A DNA stretch of 9,098 nt from Deltaproteobacteria bacterium. GTDB lineage: Bacteria; Myxococcota; Myxococcia; Myxococcales; 40CM-4-68-19. Shown here piece after piece: positions 1 to 7,085 of this stretch (its first letter is position 1; each line of letters opens with the position of its first letter). Both the position numbers and the translations under genes were made by a program. The stretch is taken from contig VBKQ01000285.1 of the NCBI GenBank assembly GCA_005879505.1, positions 1-9,098 of the forward strand, written 5' to 3'. The notes under the pieces are model-generated. The model searched no databases, had not been told where the DNA came from, and saw only the letters and a program-made list of their open reading frames with translations.

Positions 1-1070
1 CCGGTGCCCGGCCGGAAGACGCCGTTCTCGGGCCGCTTGAACGGGGTTCCGTGAGCGGCCTTTGCCGCCACATTCGCGTTGAACGGGGCACTGCCCACAA
101 CCGCGTTGTGGATGGGCACCCAGCGCGTGTCGAATGTCTTTCCGTACATTCTCATCGCTACCTGATCCGGCGCGCAGAGGGAGGCCTGCGACTCGAACGT
201 GACCGGTTCCCCGGCTTCGTTCAGGACCTGCAGCACCTGCAACTGCCCGTTGTGGAGATCGCCCGGGTGTAGCGGCACGTAGCGGTAGATGTAGCTGTTC
301 GGCTGGCGTGCCGTCGTCACCTGCTTGGGGGGACCCCCGATGTCCTCGACGATCCAGATGTTGCCGCGCGAGTCGTTCTGGATTCCTTCGTAGCCGCCCA
401 TTCCAAGCGCGCCCGACACGTCCTCGACCGTGGACGGGTACGTCGCGGTGGCCGCGTAGGTCGGAGCGGTCGCATTTTCGGTCGTGAAAAGCAGGCGCTG
501 CGCGAAAGGGTCCCAGGTAGAGCCGTCGATGGTCGCGAGCGGATTGCCGTCGGTGTCGTGGGTCGCCATCAGCGTTACGCGATGATGGGTGTCAGCGTCG
601 AGGTTGATCCGGGTGAAGTATCCCTGCTTCTTGCCCGAGACCGTGGCCGCGAGCTCATGCCCCTGGAAGAGGAAGTGGGTGCCGTAGTCGTAATCTTTGT
701 CGGGACCCGTCTGGTCCTTCAGCACGAGATACGTGTTCTTGTCAGGCTCCGTCTTCTGCGCCTCTGTCGCGACCAGCGGCACCGGGACCATCTGCGGCAG
801 CGCCGGATCGGTGGAGCTCGGCGTGTCATTCTCGTAACCGTACCAGCCGACGATCCCCTGGCGATTCTCCAGCGGCATCGAGCCTTGCGCCACCATGGTC
901 TGGCGCAGCTCCGTCGAGAGCTGGGATGCCGGCGCGTAGCCAGCTGCCTTCGGTTGCGCCGTCGGAACATTGGTTAGCGACGGTCCGGACGAGCGCGACT
1001 GTGCAACCGCACCTGCTACAGTCGCTGCTACACCTGCTGCGACGATCTTCCACTGGATGCCACGATTCAT
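1..1070 (-). CDS. PhoX/DUF839-type secreted beta-propeller protein (partial, C-terminus outside window)
   Basis: The frame is open from an ATG at 1070 to the left edge, giving about 356 residues with no stop. The start follows AAGGAG six bases upstream. Residues 1-23 look like a Sec signal peptide (Arg3/Lys8, then an Ala/Val-rich core, likely cleavage after AVA-23). The body reads like the PhoX/DUF839 family: a YFTRINLDAD strand near 151-160, GSTWDPFAQRLLFTTEN at 183-199, GYEGIQND at 226-233, a WIVEDIGG segment at 239-246 and a KRPENG motif at 345-350 close to the edge. In characterised PhoX proteins, acidic residues in segments like these bind calcium and iron in a calcium-dependent periplasmic alkaline phosphatase. 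The assignment is by remembered family pattern, so phosphatase activity is unproven; many DUF839 members have no known activity. Unlike classical PhoX, the signal peptide lacks a twin-arginine pair. It is divergent from the DUF885 gene. Confidence 0.75.
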   Translation of the reverse strand, partial: MNRGIQWKIVAAGVAATVAGAVAQSRSSGPSLTNVPTAQPKAAGYAPASQLSTELRQTMVAQGSMPLENRQGIVGWYGYENDTPSSTDPALPQMVPVPLVATEAQKTEPDKNTYLVLKDQTGPDKDYDYGTHFLFQGHELAATVSGKKQGYFTRINLDADTHHRVTLMATHDTDGNPLATIDGSTWDPFAQRLLFTTENATAPTYAATATYPSTVEDVSGALGMGGYEGIQNDSRGNIWIVEDIGGPPKQVTTARQPNSYIYRYVPLHPGDLHNGQLQVLQVLNEAGEPVTFESQASLCAPDQVAMRMYGKTFDTRWVPIHNAVVGSAPFNANVAAKAAHGTPFKRPENGVFRPGT

Positions 1071-1203
1071 GGTCCTCTCCTTGCGTAGAGGTCTTGGGTT
1101 CCCAGCTTCAGGGATCCGTCGGGCAGAGATGCGCTCGTCGGCAAGTGCCAGAACTGTACCGACCCTCCGGACGGCCCGCGTGACGATGGGGTAACGTTTC
1201 TGC
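1071..1203. promoter_or_regulatory. Divergent intergenic region
   Basis: This 133-base gap separates two genes read outward from it, so promoters for both are expected here. I cannot point to a convincing -35/-10 pair on either strand. The plus-strand gene has only a weak G-rich stretch (GGGG near 1188-1191) as a possible ribosome site. A palindrome-centred word, GGTAACGTT, lies at 1190-1198 just before the plus-strand start and recurs in the gap upstream of the AAA+ gene. Confidence 0.35.
1077..1082 (-). promoter_or_regulatory. Ribosome binding site of the PhoX-like gene
   Basis: AAGGAG on the minus strand lies six bases before the ATG at 1070. It is the strongest Shine-Dalgarno match in this part of the window and fixes the start, which also places a signal peptide exactly at the N-terminus. 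Confidence 0.7.
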
Positions 1204-2967
1204 ATGCCGAACGGCCGAAAGCTCAGGATCGCCCTCGCAGCCTCGCTCCTGCTGGCCGCCTGCTCCGCCGCTCAGCCCAGGTCCGGCGCGGAGCAAGGCG
1301 AGTTGGCGGCCTTGGCCGACCGCTACTTCGAAGAAGTGTTCTTCAAGTACTCGCCGACCCGGGCGACTCGCGCAGGACTGCACGCGTACGACGCGCGACT
1401 CGAGGACTTCTCCCGGTCGGCCATCGACGCCCAGGTCGCCGCCTTGAAGGACTTCGAGGACCGCGTCCAGAGACTGCAGTCTTCAGGGGGCCCGCCGGAT
1501 GCCGCCGCGGATCGAGACTTGCTGCTCTCGGACATCCGCTCGAGCCTGCTGGAGCTGACGACCATCCGGCGATGGGAGAAGGATCCGAACGTCTACTCCA
1601 GTGGGATCACCGAAAGCGCTTTCGTCATCATCAGCCGCAATTTCGCGTCACCCGATCGGAGGCTCGCCTCTCTGGTCGCGCGCGAGAAGCAGATGCCCCG
1701 GGTACTCGAGGTGGCCCGGCAGAACCTGAAAAACCCGCCGCGATGGTACACGGCGATCGCGCTCGAGCAGCTGCCCGGCATCATCTCATTCTTCGAGAAC
1801 GACGTCCCCGCGGCATTCAAGGAGGCGAAGGACGCGGACACCCGGCGCGAGTTCGAGCGCTCGAACTCGCAGGTCCTCTCCGCCCTGCGCGCCTACCAGC
1901 AGTTCCTGCAGCACGATCTGTTGCCCAGGTCGGGCGGCGACTACCGCATCGGCGCGGACGCATACCGCAAGAAGCTGCTCTTCGACGAGGCGGTCGATCT
2001 GCCGCTCGACCAACTCCTGGAGATCGGCACGGCCGACCTGCGCCGCAACCAACGCGAGTTCCAGCGGGTGGCGAGGCAGCTCGCCCCGGACCGGGCGCCG
2101 GGGCAGGTACTGCAGGACCTCGGAGCAGACCATCCGCCACCCGCCGGGCTCCTCCAGGCATTCCGCGACACCTTCGGCGACCTGCGCGGCTTCATCGACA
2201 CCCGCCGGATCGTCACCGTCCCCTCGCCCGTGCTGCCCATCGTGGAGGAGACGCCGCCGTTCATGCGCGCGCTCACGTTTGCCTCGATGGACATGCCGGG
2301 ACCGTTCGAGAAAGCGAAGGAGGCGTTCTTCAACGTCACCCTGCCCGAGCAGACCTGGACGCCGGAGCAGGTCGAGGAGCACATGGCCGGCTTCAACCGG
2401 GGCACGGTGATCAGCACCGCGATCCACGAGGCGTACCCCGGCCACTACGTGCAGCTCCTCTGGGTGCAGCGAGCGCCCAAGAAGGTGCGCCAGCTGCTGG
2501 GATGCGCCTCGAACGTAGAGGGCTGGGCGCATTACACCGAGCAGATGATGCTCGATGAAGGCTACGGCCGCACAGCGGGCCTCGCCGAGGAGAATGACAC
2601 CGCCTTTCTCAAGCTGCGCCTCGGACAGCTCCAGGACGCGCTGCTGCGCAATGCCCGCTATGTGGTCGGCATCCGGATGCACACCGGCGAAATGACCTTC
2701 GAGCAAGCCGTGGAGTTCTTCGAGAAGGAGGGATACCAGTCGCCCGCGAACGCGCTGCGGGAGACGAAGCGAGGCACGAGCGACCCGACCTACCTCGTGT
2801 ACACGCTCGGGAAGCTACAGATCCTCAAGCTGCGGGACGACTACCGCAGGAAGGCGGGCGCGAGCTTCCAGCTTCAGGAGTTCCACGACGCCTTCCTGCG
2901 ACAGGGGTTCCCGCCGGTGAAGATCATCCGCCGTGCCCTGCTCGGCGACGACGGCCCGGCGCTTTGA
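1204..2967 (+). CDS. DUF885 family lipoprotein, predicted zinc metallopeptidase
   Basis: 587 residues, close to the usual size of DUF885 proteins. The N-terminus is a lipoprotein signal: basic residues 5-8, a hydrophobic run and a classic lipobox Leu-Ala-Ala-Cys ending at Cys20, so the mature protein is probably lipid-anchored and faces the periplasm or cell surface. The central mark of the family is HEAYPGHY at 408-415, a variant HExxPGH zinc-binding motif (His408, Glu409, His414). It is followed by an EGWAHY segment at 439-444 whose Glu439 is a candidate third ligand, in the style of gluzincin peptidases. A conserved C-terminal stretch follows at 527-544 (DPTYLVYTLGKLQILKLR). The family is regarded as probable metallopeptidases; the substrate is unknown, and peptide or cell-wall turnover would be a guess. 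The start is chosen because the signal begins there, although the ribosome site is weak. It is convergent with the thioesterase gene, with only six bases between the stops. Confidence 0.85.
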   Translation: MPNGRKLRIALAASLLLAACSAAQPRSGAEQGELAALADRYFEEVFFKYSPTRATRAGLHAYDARLEDFSRSAIDAQVAALKDFEDRVQRLQSSGGPPDAAADRDLLLSDIRSSLLELTTIRRWEKDPNVYSSGITESAFVIISRNFASPDRRLASLVAREKQMPRVLEVARQNLKNPPRWYTAIALEQLPGIISFFENDVPAAFKEAKDADTRREFERSNSQVLSALRAYQQFLQHDLLPRSGGDYRIGADAYRKKLLFDEAVDLPLDQLLEIGTADLRRNQREFQRVARQLAPDRAPGQVLQDLGADHPPPAGLLQAFRDTFGDLRGFIDTRRIVTVPSPVLPIVEETPPFMRALTFASMDMPGPFEKAKEAFFNVTLPEQTWTPEQVEEHMAGFNRGTVISTAIHEAYPGHYVQLLWVQRAPKKVRQLLGCASNVEGWAHYTEQMMLDEGYGRTAGLAEENDTAFLKLRLGQLQDALLRNARYVVGIRMHTGEMTFEQAVEFFEKEGYQSPANALRETKRGTSDPTYLVYTLGKLQILKLRDDYRRKAGASFQLQEFHDAFLRQGFPPVKIIRRALLGDDGPAL

Positions 2968-2973
2968 GCTTCG

Positions 2974-3369
2974 TCAGCGGCGCTTCGCCGCGCTCTCCAG
3001 CAAGCGCGTCTCGTCGATGACCGCGCGCTCATGGCGGCCGCGCATGATTTCTCCGCCCGGGTCGCGCGCAACCACGTCGAAGACGTACAGCCTCCCGTTG
3101 CGGCCGGTGTACGTCGCTTCCGCTTCCACCCAGGCGCCGACGGGCGTGGCCGCAAGGTGCTTCACGTCGACGATCACGCCGACCGAGAGCTGCGCCGGAC
3201 CGCACTCCGCCTTCAACAGTCGACCCGCCGCGAGCTCCAGCAACGCGATGCACTTCGTGGTCGCGAGCACGGCCGGGAAATCGTCACCGGTGATCGGCTT
3301 CAGCGCAGCCGCGGTGTCCGCTTCGCCGACGGTGTAGCGGAACTTGAAGCTCGTTCCCCGTTCCATCAT
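2974..3369 (-). CDS. FlK-like hotdog thioesterase
   Basis: 131 residues from the ATG at 3369, the usual length of a single hotdog-fold thioesterase. The sequence resembles fluoroacetyl-CoA thioesterase FlK. Candidate catalytic residues Thr37, Glu45 and His71 have the same spacing (8 and 26) as the Thr42/Glu50/His76 triad I recall for FlK. Also shared are Phe31 (matching FlK Phe36 of the substrate gate), Gly64 (matching Gly69), the HLAATPVG segment at 71-78 and the terminal HERAVI at 113-118. The second gate Phe of FlK is not evident. The likely reaction is hydrolysis of a small acyl-CoA in the cytoplasm; nothing nearby suggests fluorinated metabolites, so the substrate is open. The first ATG overlaps the stop of the upstream AAA+ gene by four bases, and a second ATG at 3366 overlaps it by one, so translation is probably coupled. 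An upstream in-frame extension to 3468 lies wholly inside the AAA+ gene and its residues do not look like a thioesterase. Confidence 0.82.
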   Translation of the reverse strand: MMERGTSFKFRYTVGEADTAAALKPITGDDFPAVLATTKCIALLELAAGRLLKAECGPAQLSVGVIVDVKHLAATPVGAWVEAEATYTGRNGRLYVFDVVARDPGGEIMRGRHERAVIDETRLLESAAKRR

Positions 3370-5120
3370 TGCTCGGAGAGCAGGACCTTCAGCTCCCGGA
3401 TCCGCCGCGTCACCTCGTCGCGCGGCTTCTGCCGGTATGACTCCGGTAACAGCTCGCGCGAGGTGCATTCGGCGATGGCCACGAGCGTCTGGAGCTCAAC
3501 CTCCAACGGGTAGCTGGGTGGCAAGAAATCGGCGAAGGTCTGGCGAAGATCGTCGGCGCTCACCTTTTCGCGGCGGTCGGTCACCGCGCGCAGCTTCGCG
3601 CGCACGAGCGCGGCCTCGAGGTCCGCGCCGGACATCTTCGGCAGGTCCGGCGGCAACAGTGCGACGAGGTCGCCCTCGAAGTTCACCTTCGCCTTGCGGG
3701 CCATGGTCTTGACCAGCTCGACGCGCTCTTCGTGGGACTCGGGATAGAAGAGCGCCAGGTGCTCCTCGGCGCGGCCCTGGCGCTTCAGGTCGACCGGCAG
3801 CAGGTCGGGCCGCGAGGTGAGCAAGAACCAGACGATCTTTCCCCGGTATTCGGTGTTCCCCATGAAGGCCGCGATCTGGGAGAACACCCGCGCGCTGGTG
3901 CCGCTGTCGCCTTGGGCATTCCGGTTGCCGAGGAACGCATCTGCCTCATCCACGATCACCGCCACCGGCCACATCGCCTTCAGCAGGTTGAAGATCTTCT
4001 CCAGATTTCCTTCGGTCACGCCCTGCCACTGCGAGCGGAAGTTGAGGAACTTCACGCAGGGGATGCCGATCTCGCCCGCGAAGCAGGTGGCGAGGAAGGT
4101 CTTGCCGGTCCCGATCGGGCCGGCGATCAAGAAGCCCATCGGAACCACGTCGCGCTTGCCGGACTGGATGGCCTTCGCCGCCTGGCGCAGGAGCTGCTTT
4201 GCCTTGGCGTGGCCGGCGACCATGTCGATGGAGTGGGCCGGCTCGATGAACTCGAGAAGCCCGTGGCACTCCGCTTGGATGATCTCCTTCTTCTTCTCCT
4301 TCAGCTTCTCCACCGTGAGCCTGGGGCCGGCGATGGCCTCGGTGAGCACGCGATCGAGGGCGACCCGGGACATGCCGGCGGTCATCTGCCCGAGCGCCTC
4401 CGCGTTCACTTCCGAGATGTCGCTCCGCTTCTTGCCGGACTGGGCGATCTTCCATTCGACGTACTGATAGCGCTCCTTCTCGTCAGGAAGGGGCAGCTCG
4501 ATGGACGCCGCGTAGGGATTGCGGCCGATGCGCGGGTTCAGCTCGGCGAGGTTTTCGGCGATCAGGCAGACGGAGAAGTCGGCGGTGAGGAACTGGGGAT
4601 CCTGCGCCCACTTCACCAGGGTGACGAGCGAGTACCGATCCTCGCCGGGCATGTAGCCGAGGTCTCCGGCAGGCGCGACGGTCTCCGCGAAGTCGATGAT
4701 GATGGCGACGCTCTTGCCGTCCGCGATCCGCACCCGCGCGTAGGATTCGAGGAGGGGAAAGGCTCGCGCGGGATCCTTGGGGACCGCCTTCGCGTACTCG
4801 GTGCCGAAGAGCGTGTCGTATCCCGCGACGGCGGCCATGAAGTCCTTCTGCATCTCTGGCGTGGCGAGCCTGATGCCGCCGGAGCGGTCATAGAAGACGA
4901 CCAGGTCGCGGGTCCCGAACAGCTCGTCGGCGAGAAAGCTGCGCAAAGAGATGAAGCGGCGGCCGCCCTTGCCGTCGTCGGCAGGCTGCAAGTCGCGGAC
5001 GTCCCCGTGGAGGACGAAGGTGGAGATGGTCTTCGTGTAGTAGCGCCCGGCCAGCGTGCGCGCCCATGGGGGAAAAGAGGCGAGCGGGTCCTGCGAAAGC
5101 GAACGGGACTTCCTCGGCAT
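3366..5120 (-). CDS. Two-domain AAA+ ATPase with a degenerate N-terminal AAA-like domain
   Basis: 584 residues. The C-terminal half is a clear AAA+ module: Walker A GPIGTGKT at 334-341 (Lys340), Walker B VIVDEADAF at 388-396 (Asp391, Glu392), and a second-region-of-homology-like segment TSRPDLLPVDLKRQGR at 435-450 in which the usual sensor-1 Asn after Thr is Ser436. A C-terminal helical part with a sensor-2-like MSGADLE segment follows. The N-terminal half (about 20-265) has AAA-like features, including HGDVRD at 38-43 and a Walker-B-like strand IIIDFAE at 140-146, but no Walker A, so it looks like an inactive AAA domain. A charged helix (KLKEKKKE, about 272-279) links the halves. The architecture recalls the Ycf46-type and related tandem AAA proteins; function is unknown. 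No signal or membrane segment is seen, so it is probably cytoplasmic. An in-frame TAA just upstream and AGGA five bases before the ATG support this start. It shares a start/stop overlap with the downstream thioesterase. Confidence 0.85.
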   Translation of the reverse strand: MPRKSRSLSQDPLASFPPWARTLAGRYYTKTISTFVLHGDVRDLQPADDGKGGRRFISLRSFLADELFGTRDLVVFYDRSGGIRLATPEMQKDFMAAVAGYDTLFGTEYAKAVPKDPARAFPLLESYARVRIADGKSVAIIIDFAETVAPAGDLGYMPGEDRYSLVTLVKWAQDPQFLTADFSVCLIAENLAELNPRIGRNPYAASIELPLPDEKERYQYVEWKIAQSGKKRSDISEVNAEALGQMTAGMSRVALDRVLTEAIAGPRLTVEKLKEKKKEIIQAECHGLLEFIEPAHSIDMVAGHAKAKQLLRQAAKAIQSGKRDVVPMGFLIAGPIGTGKTFLATCFAGEIGIPCVKFLNFRSQWQGVTEGNLEKIFNLLKAMWPVAVIVDEADAFLGNRNAQGDSGTSARVFSQIAAFMGNTEYRGKIVWFLLTSRPDLLPVDLKRQGRAEEHLALFYPESHEERVELVKTMARKAKVNFEGDLVALLPPDLPKMSGADLEAALVRAKLRAVTDRREKVSADDLRQTFADFLPPSYPLEVELQTLVAIAECTSRELLPESYRQKPRDEVTRRIRELKVLLSEQ

Positions 5121-5125
5121 GGGGG

Positions 5126-5129
5126 TCCT
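5126..5129 (-). promoter_or_regulatory. Ribosome binding site of the AAA+ gene
   Basis: AGGA on the minus strand lies five bases (all C) before the ATG at 5120. An in-frame TAA stands 15 bases upstream of that ATG, so no longer start is possible. Confidence 0.55.
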
Positions 5130-5258
5130 GTCTTAACCGATCCAGCAGTGCGGCGCAGCGCACGGTATCACGGCGCCGATTCCAGCTGGCGCGCCTTCGC
5201 GGAGACGGCCGGCAAGAGCATAGCGCCTATGTACCGGTGGGGCTGGGACGGTAACGTT

Positions 5259-5284
5259 CCGGCGCCGGCCTCCGCAGGCGCCGG
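5259..5284 (-). terminator. Perfect GC-rich hairpin after the exporter operon, possible terminator
   Basis: CCGGCGCC at 5259-5266 and GGCGCCGG at 5277-5284 form a perfect 8-base-pair stem with a 10-base loop. It lies two bases beyond the stop codon of the permease gene on the minus strand, where a terminator of that operon would be expected. No run of T follows on the minus strand, so it is not a standard intrinsic terminator; it could assist Rho-dependent ending, protect the 3' end, or be chance in GC-rich DNA. The rest of the 5121-5286 gap must hold any promoter for the AAA+/thioesterase pair, but I see no convincing one. Confidence 0.35.
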
Positions 5285-5286
5285 TG

Positions 5287-6495
5287 CTACTCGGTCAAAG
5301 CCTTCGCCGGATCGAGCCGCGCCGCGGCGCGGGCCGGAATCAGCGCGCCGAGCAGCGCCGCGAGCAGCGCCACGCCGACGCCGAGCGCGACGTGCTCGGC
5401 TCGGAAGCTGAAGAACGTGGGCGGCTTGAAGGGAAAGTCCGGCAGGCCGGTCCGGGCAAGCCGGTCGAGAAGCGCGGCCACGGTCCGCGCCAGGACGACT
5501 CCCACCACGCCGCCCGCGAGCCCCGTCGCGGCCGCCTCGGCAAGGACCACCGCGGCGACGTCGCTGCGGGTGGCGCCGACGGCCCGAAGGATTCCGATCT
5601 CCCGTGTCCGCTCGCGCACGCTGGCATAGAAGGCCTGCATCGTGTTCACGGCGGCGAGCCCGGTGATCAGGGCCGCGAGCAGCGAAAGCGCGAGCGTCAC
5701 CAGCTCGACGGCCGCGCCGATCTGCACGGCATAGCGCTGCTCCGCGTCGTCGATCTCGAGGCCGAGCTTGCGCACGGCGGCGGCGACGTCGGTGACGTCG
5801 TCCGCGCTCTGCGCCCGGACCAGCACGCTGGAATACGTGTCCGCGTCCGCGCCGTACTTGCGGTTGATGCGCTGGATCGCGGCGAGCGGCATCGAGACGC
5901 CTGCGAGGGTCGCGCGCTCGGAGAAGCCCACCAGTTGCATCGACGTCTCCTGCGGGTTTGCCAGCGTGCGCGCGGTGACGAAGCTGCGACCGAGCTCCAG
6001 CGGGATCTGGAAGCCGATCAGCATCGATTCGGTGAGGCGCGGCAGGTTGCGCTGGGGCGCGAAGACCTTGTTGTAGAGCTCGAGGAGCCTCCGGTTGGCG
6101 ACTACCGGGACCGGCTGTCCTTCTCCGTGGTCCTCGAAAGGCATCCGCGCATCCGGACCGACGAGCTCCGGCATCAAGCCGGTGGCCACCACTTCCAGAC
6201 CCATGCGCACTTCGCGCCCGAAGAAGAGACCGTTGTAACGGCTGACGGCCGGGATCCGGAGCTGCATCTTCGGATATGCGGCAGCGACGCCGCGGACGGC
6301 CCGCAGCTTCGCCACCGTGGCGTCGTCGATCTTCTGCTCGCCGAGAAGGTTTCCCAGGGCGAGCTGCGGGACCACCACCTCGACCTCGCGCGTGCTGACC
6401 GGGAACACTTCGTTCACCACGCCCTGCAGGCCGGCGCCGAGCGCGAGGAAGAAGACCAGGCAACCGGTGCCGAGGGCGACGCCGCCCGCGCTCAC
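5287..6495 (-). CDS. FtsX/MacB-type ABC transporter permease, N-terminus apparently missing
   Basis: 402 residues from a GTG at 6495. The topology is the MacB/LolC/FtsX pattern: one N-terminal membrane segment (about 3-27), a large periplasmic domain (about 30-258), then three membrane segments (about 261-286, 316-340 and 367-388). Between the second and third is the conserved coupling stretch RERTREIGILRAVGATR (294-310), and the tail is the familiar ARAAARLDPAKAL (388-400). Such permeases work with a LolD/MacB-like ATPase to move lipoproteins, lipids, peptides or drugs from the inner membrane or periplasm outward. The protein opens already inside the first membrane segment. Relatives carry about 20 more residues, with a basic Asn-Leu-Leu-Arg-Arg-like amphipathic helix before it; upstream codons in this frame give no such helix and no start. 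The GTG overlaps the ATPase stop (GTGA). Taken with the shortened ATPase, a deletion or assembly fault at this junction is likely, and function is doubtful. Confidence 0.85.
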   Translation of the reverse strand: MSAGGVALGTGCLVFFLALGAGLQGVVNEVFPVSTREVEVVVPQLALGNLLGEQKIDDATVAKLRAVRGVAAAYPKMQLRIPAVSRYNGLFFGREVRMGLEVVATGLMPELVGPDARMPFEDHGEGQPVPVVANRRLLELYNKVFAPQRNLPRLTESMLIGFQIPLELGRSFVTARTLANPQETSMQLVGFSERATLAGVSMPLAAIQRINRKYGADADTYSSVLVRAQSADDVTDVAAAVRKLGLEIDDAEQRYAVQIGAAVELVTLALSLLAALITGLAAVNTMQAFYASVRERTREIGILRAVGATRSDVAAVVLAEAAATGLAGGVVGVVLARTVAALLDRLARTGLPDFPFKPPTFFSFRAEHVALGVGVALLAALLGALIPARAAARLDPAKALTE

Positions 6496-7085
6496 CGCCA
6501 GCGCGCCCAGTGGAGCTGCCGGAAGAGATCGATCACGCCTTCGCCGGTACTGGCGTCGAGATTGCCCGTGGGCTCGTCGGCGAGCAGCAGAGGAGGACGG
6601 GCGAGCAGAGCGCGCGCGATGGCGACGCGCTGGCGCTCGCCGCCGGACAGCGCAGCGGGTCGCGCGCCCGCTTTGTCCGACAGGCCGACGCGATCGAGCG
6701 CCTCACGGGCCCGCCGTTCTGCGTCGGGAACGCCGTCGCCGAAGAAGTCGGGCAGGAGCACGTTCTCGAGCGCGGTCAAGGCGGGAAGCAGGTTGAAGCT
6801 CTGGAACACGAACCCGATCTGCGTGTGCCGGAGCGCCGCCAGCTCGGCATCCGTGACCGCGCGCAGATCGCAGCCCAGCACGCGCGCGGCTCCGTCGAAG
6901 TCCCGGTCCAGGCCACCGAGCAGATGAAGCAGCGTGCTCTTTCCGCTGCCGCTCTGGCCTTCGACCGCCACGAACTCACCACGGTGGACGGTCAGATCGA
7001 CCCCCCGGAGCAGCTCGAGCTGGGGCAGCCCTGGTTCACGGGGCGGATAGCGCTTGGTGATGCCGCGCAGCTCGATCGCGCTCAT
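6492..7085 (-). CDS. ABC transporter ATPase of the LolD/MacB type, truncated before the H-loop
   Basis: 197 residues, against about 220-235 for the family. Visible in order: Walker A GQSGSGKST at 43-51, Q-loop Gln95 in GFVFQSFNLLP, signature LSGGERQRVAIARAL at 147-160-odd, Walker B LLLADE ending at Glu171, and D-loop NLDAST at 175-180. The helix that follows (GVIDLFRQLH, 183-192) is normal, but the protein then ends in WARWR. The final beta strand, the switch histidine (Thr-His-Asp/Glu) and the usual C-terminal tail are absent. ATPases without the H-loop histidine generally hydrolyse ATP poorly or not at all, so this copy may be inactive unless the sequence is wrong here. It would energise the adjoining permease. 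The ATG at 7085 overlaps the stop of the upstream lipoprotein gene by four bases (ATGA), implying coupled translation. Confidence 0.88.
   Translation of the reverse strand: MSAIELRGITKRYPPREPGLPQLELLRGVDLTVHRGEFVAVEGQSGSGKSTLLHLLGGLDRDFDGAARVLGCDLRAVTDAELAALRHTQIGFVFQSFNLLPALTALENVLLPDFFGDGVPDAERRAREALDRVGLSDKAGARPAALSGGERQRVAIARALLARPPLLLADEPTGNLDASTGEGVIDLFRQLHWARWR

Noticed and set aside
558..977. Plus-strand frame of 139 codons within the PhoX-like gene
   Set aside because: Arg/Leu-rich shadow frame; the minus-strand frame has a signal peptide, a ribosome site and PhoX/DUF839 motifs.
1786..2706. Minus-strand frame (306 codons) opposite the DUF885 gene
   Set aside because: No family features; the plus-strand protein has a lipobox and zinc motif.
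2977..2991. Inverted repeat GCGGCG/CGCCGC with a 3-base loop at the convergent gene ends
   Set aside because: Only six base pairs, inside the thioesterase coding end, with no T run on either strand; not enough for a terminator call.
5220..5258. Possible promoter for the AAA+ gene (TACATA or TATGCT as -10)
   Set aside because: No matching -35 at proper spacing, so the match is no better than chance.
3732..5411. Long plus-strand open frame (about 559 codons) antisense to the AAA+ gene
   Set aside because: Its translation has biased, low-complexity composition and no motif, whereas the opposite strand encodes a clear AAA+ ATPase. Long antisense frames are usual in GC-rich genes.
5168..6463. 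Minus-strand frame of 431 codons overlapping the permease gene
   Set aside because: Almost wholly Arg/Ala/Gly/Pro, no membrane segments, and it runs in another frame of a well-supported permease.
5284..6927. Plus-strand open frame (about 547 codons) opposite the permease and ATPase genes
   Set aside because: Arg/Glu/Gly-rich with no recognisable domain; a shadow of the two ABC transporter genes.
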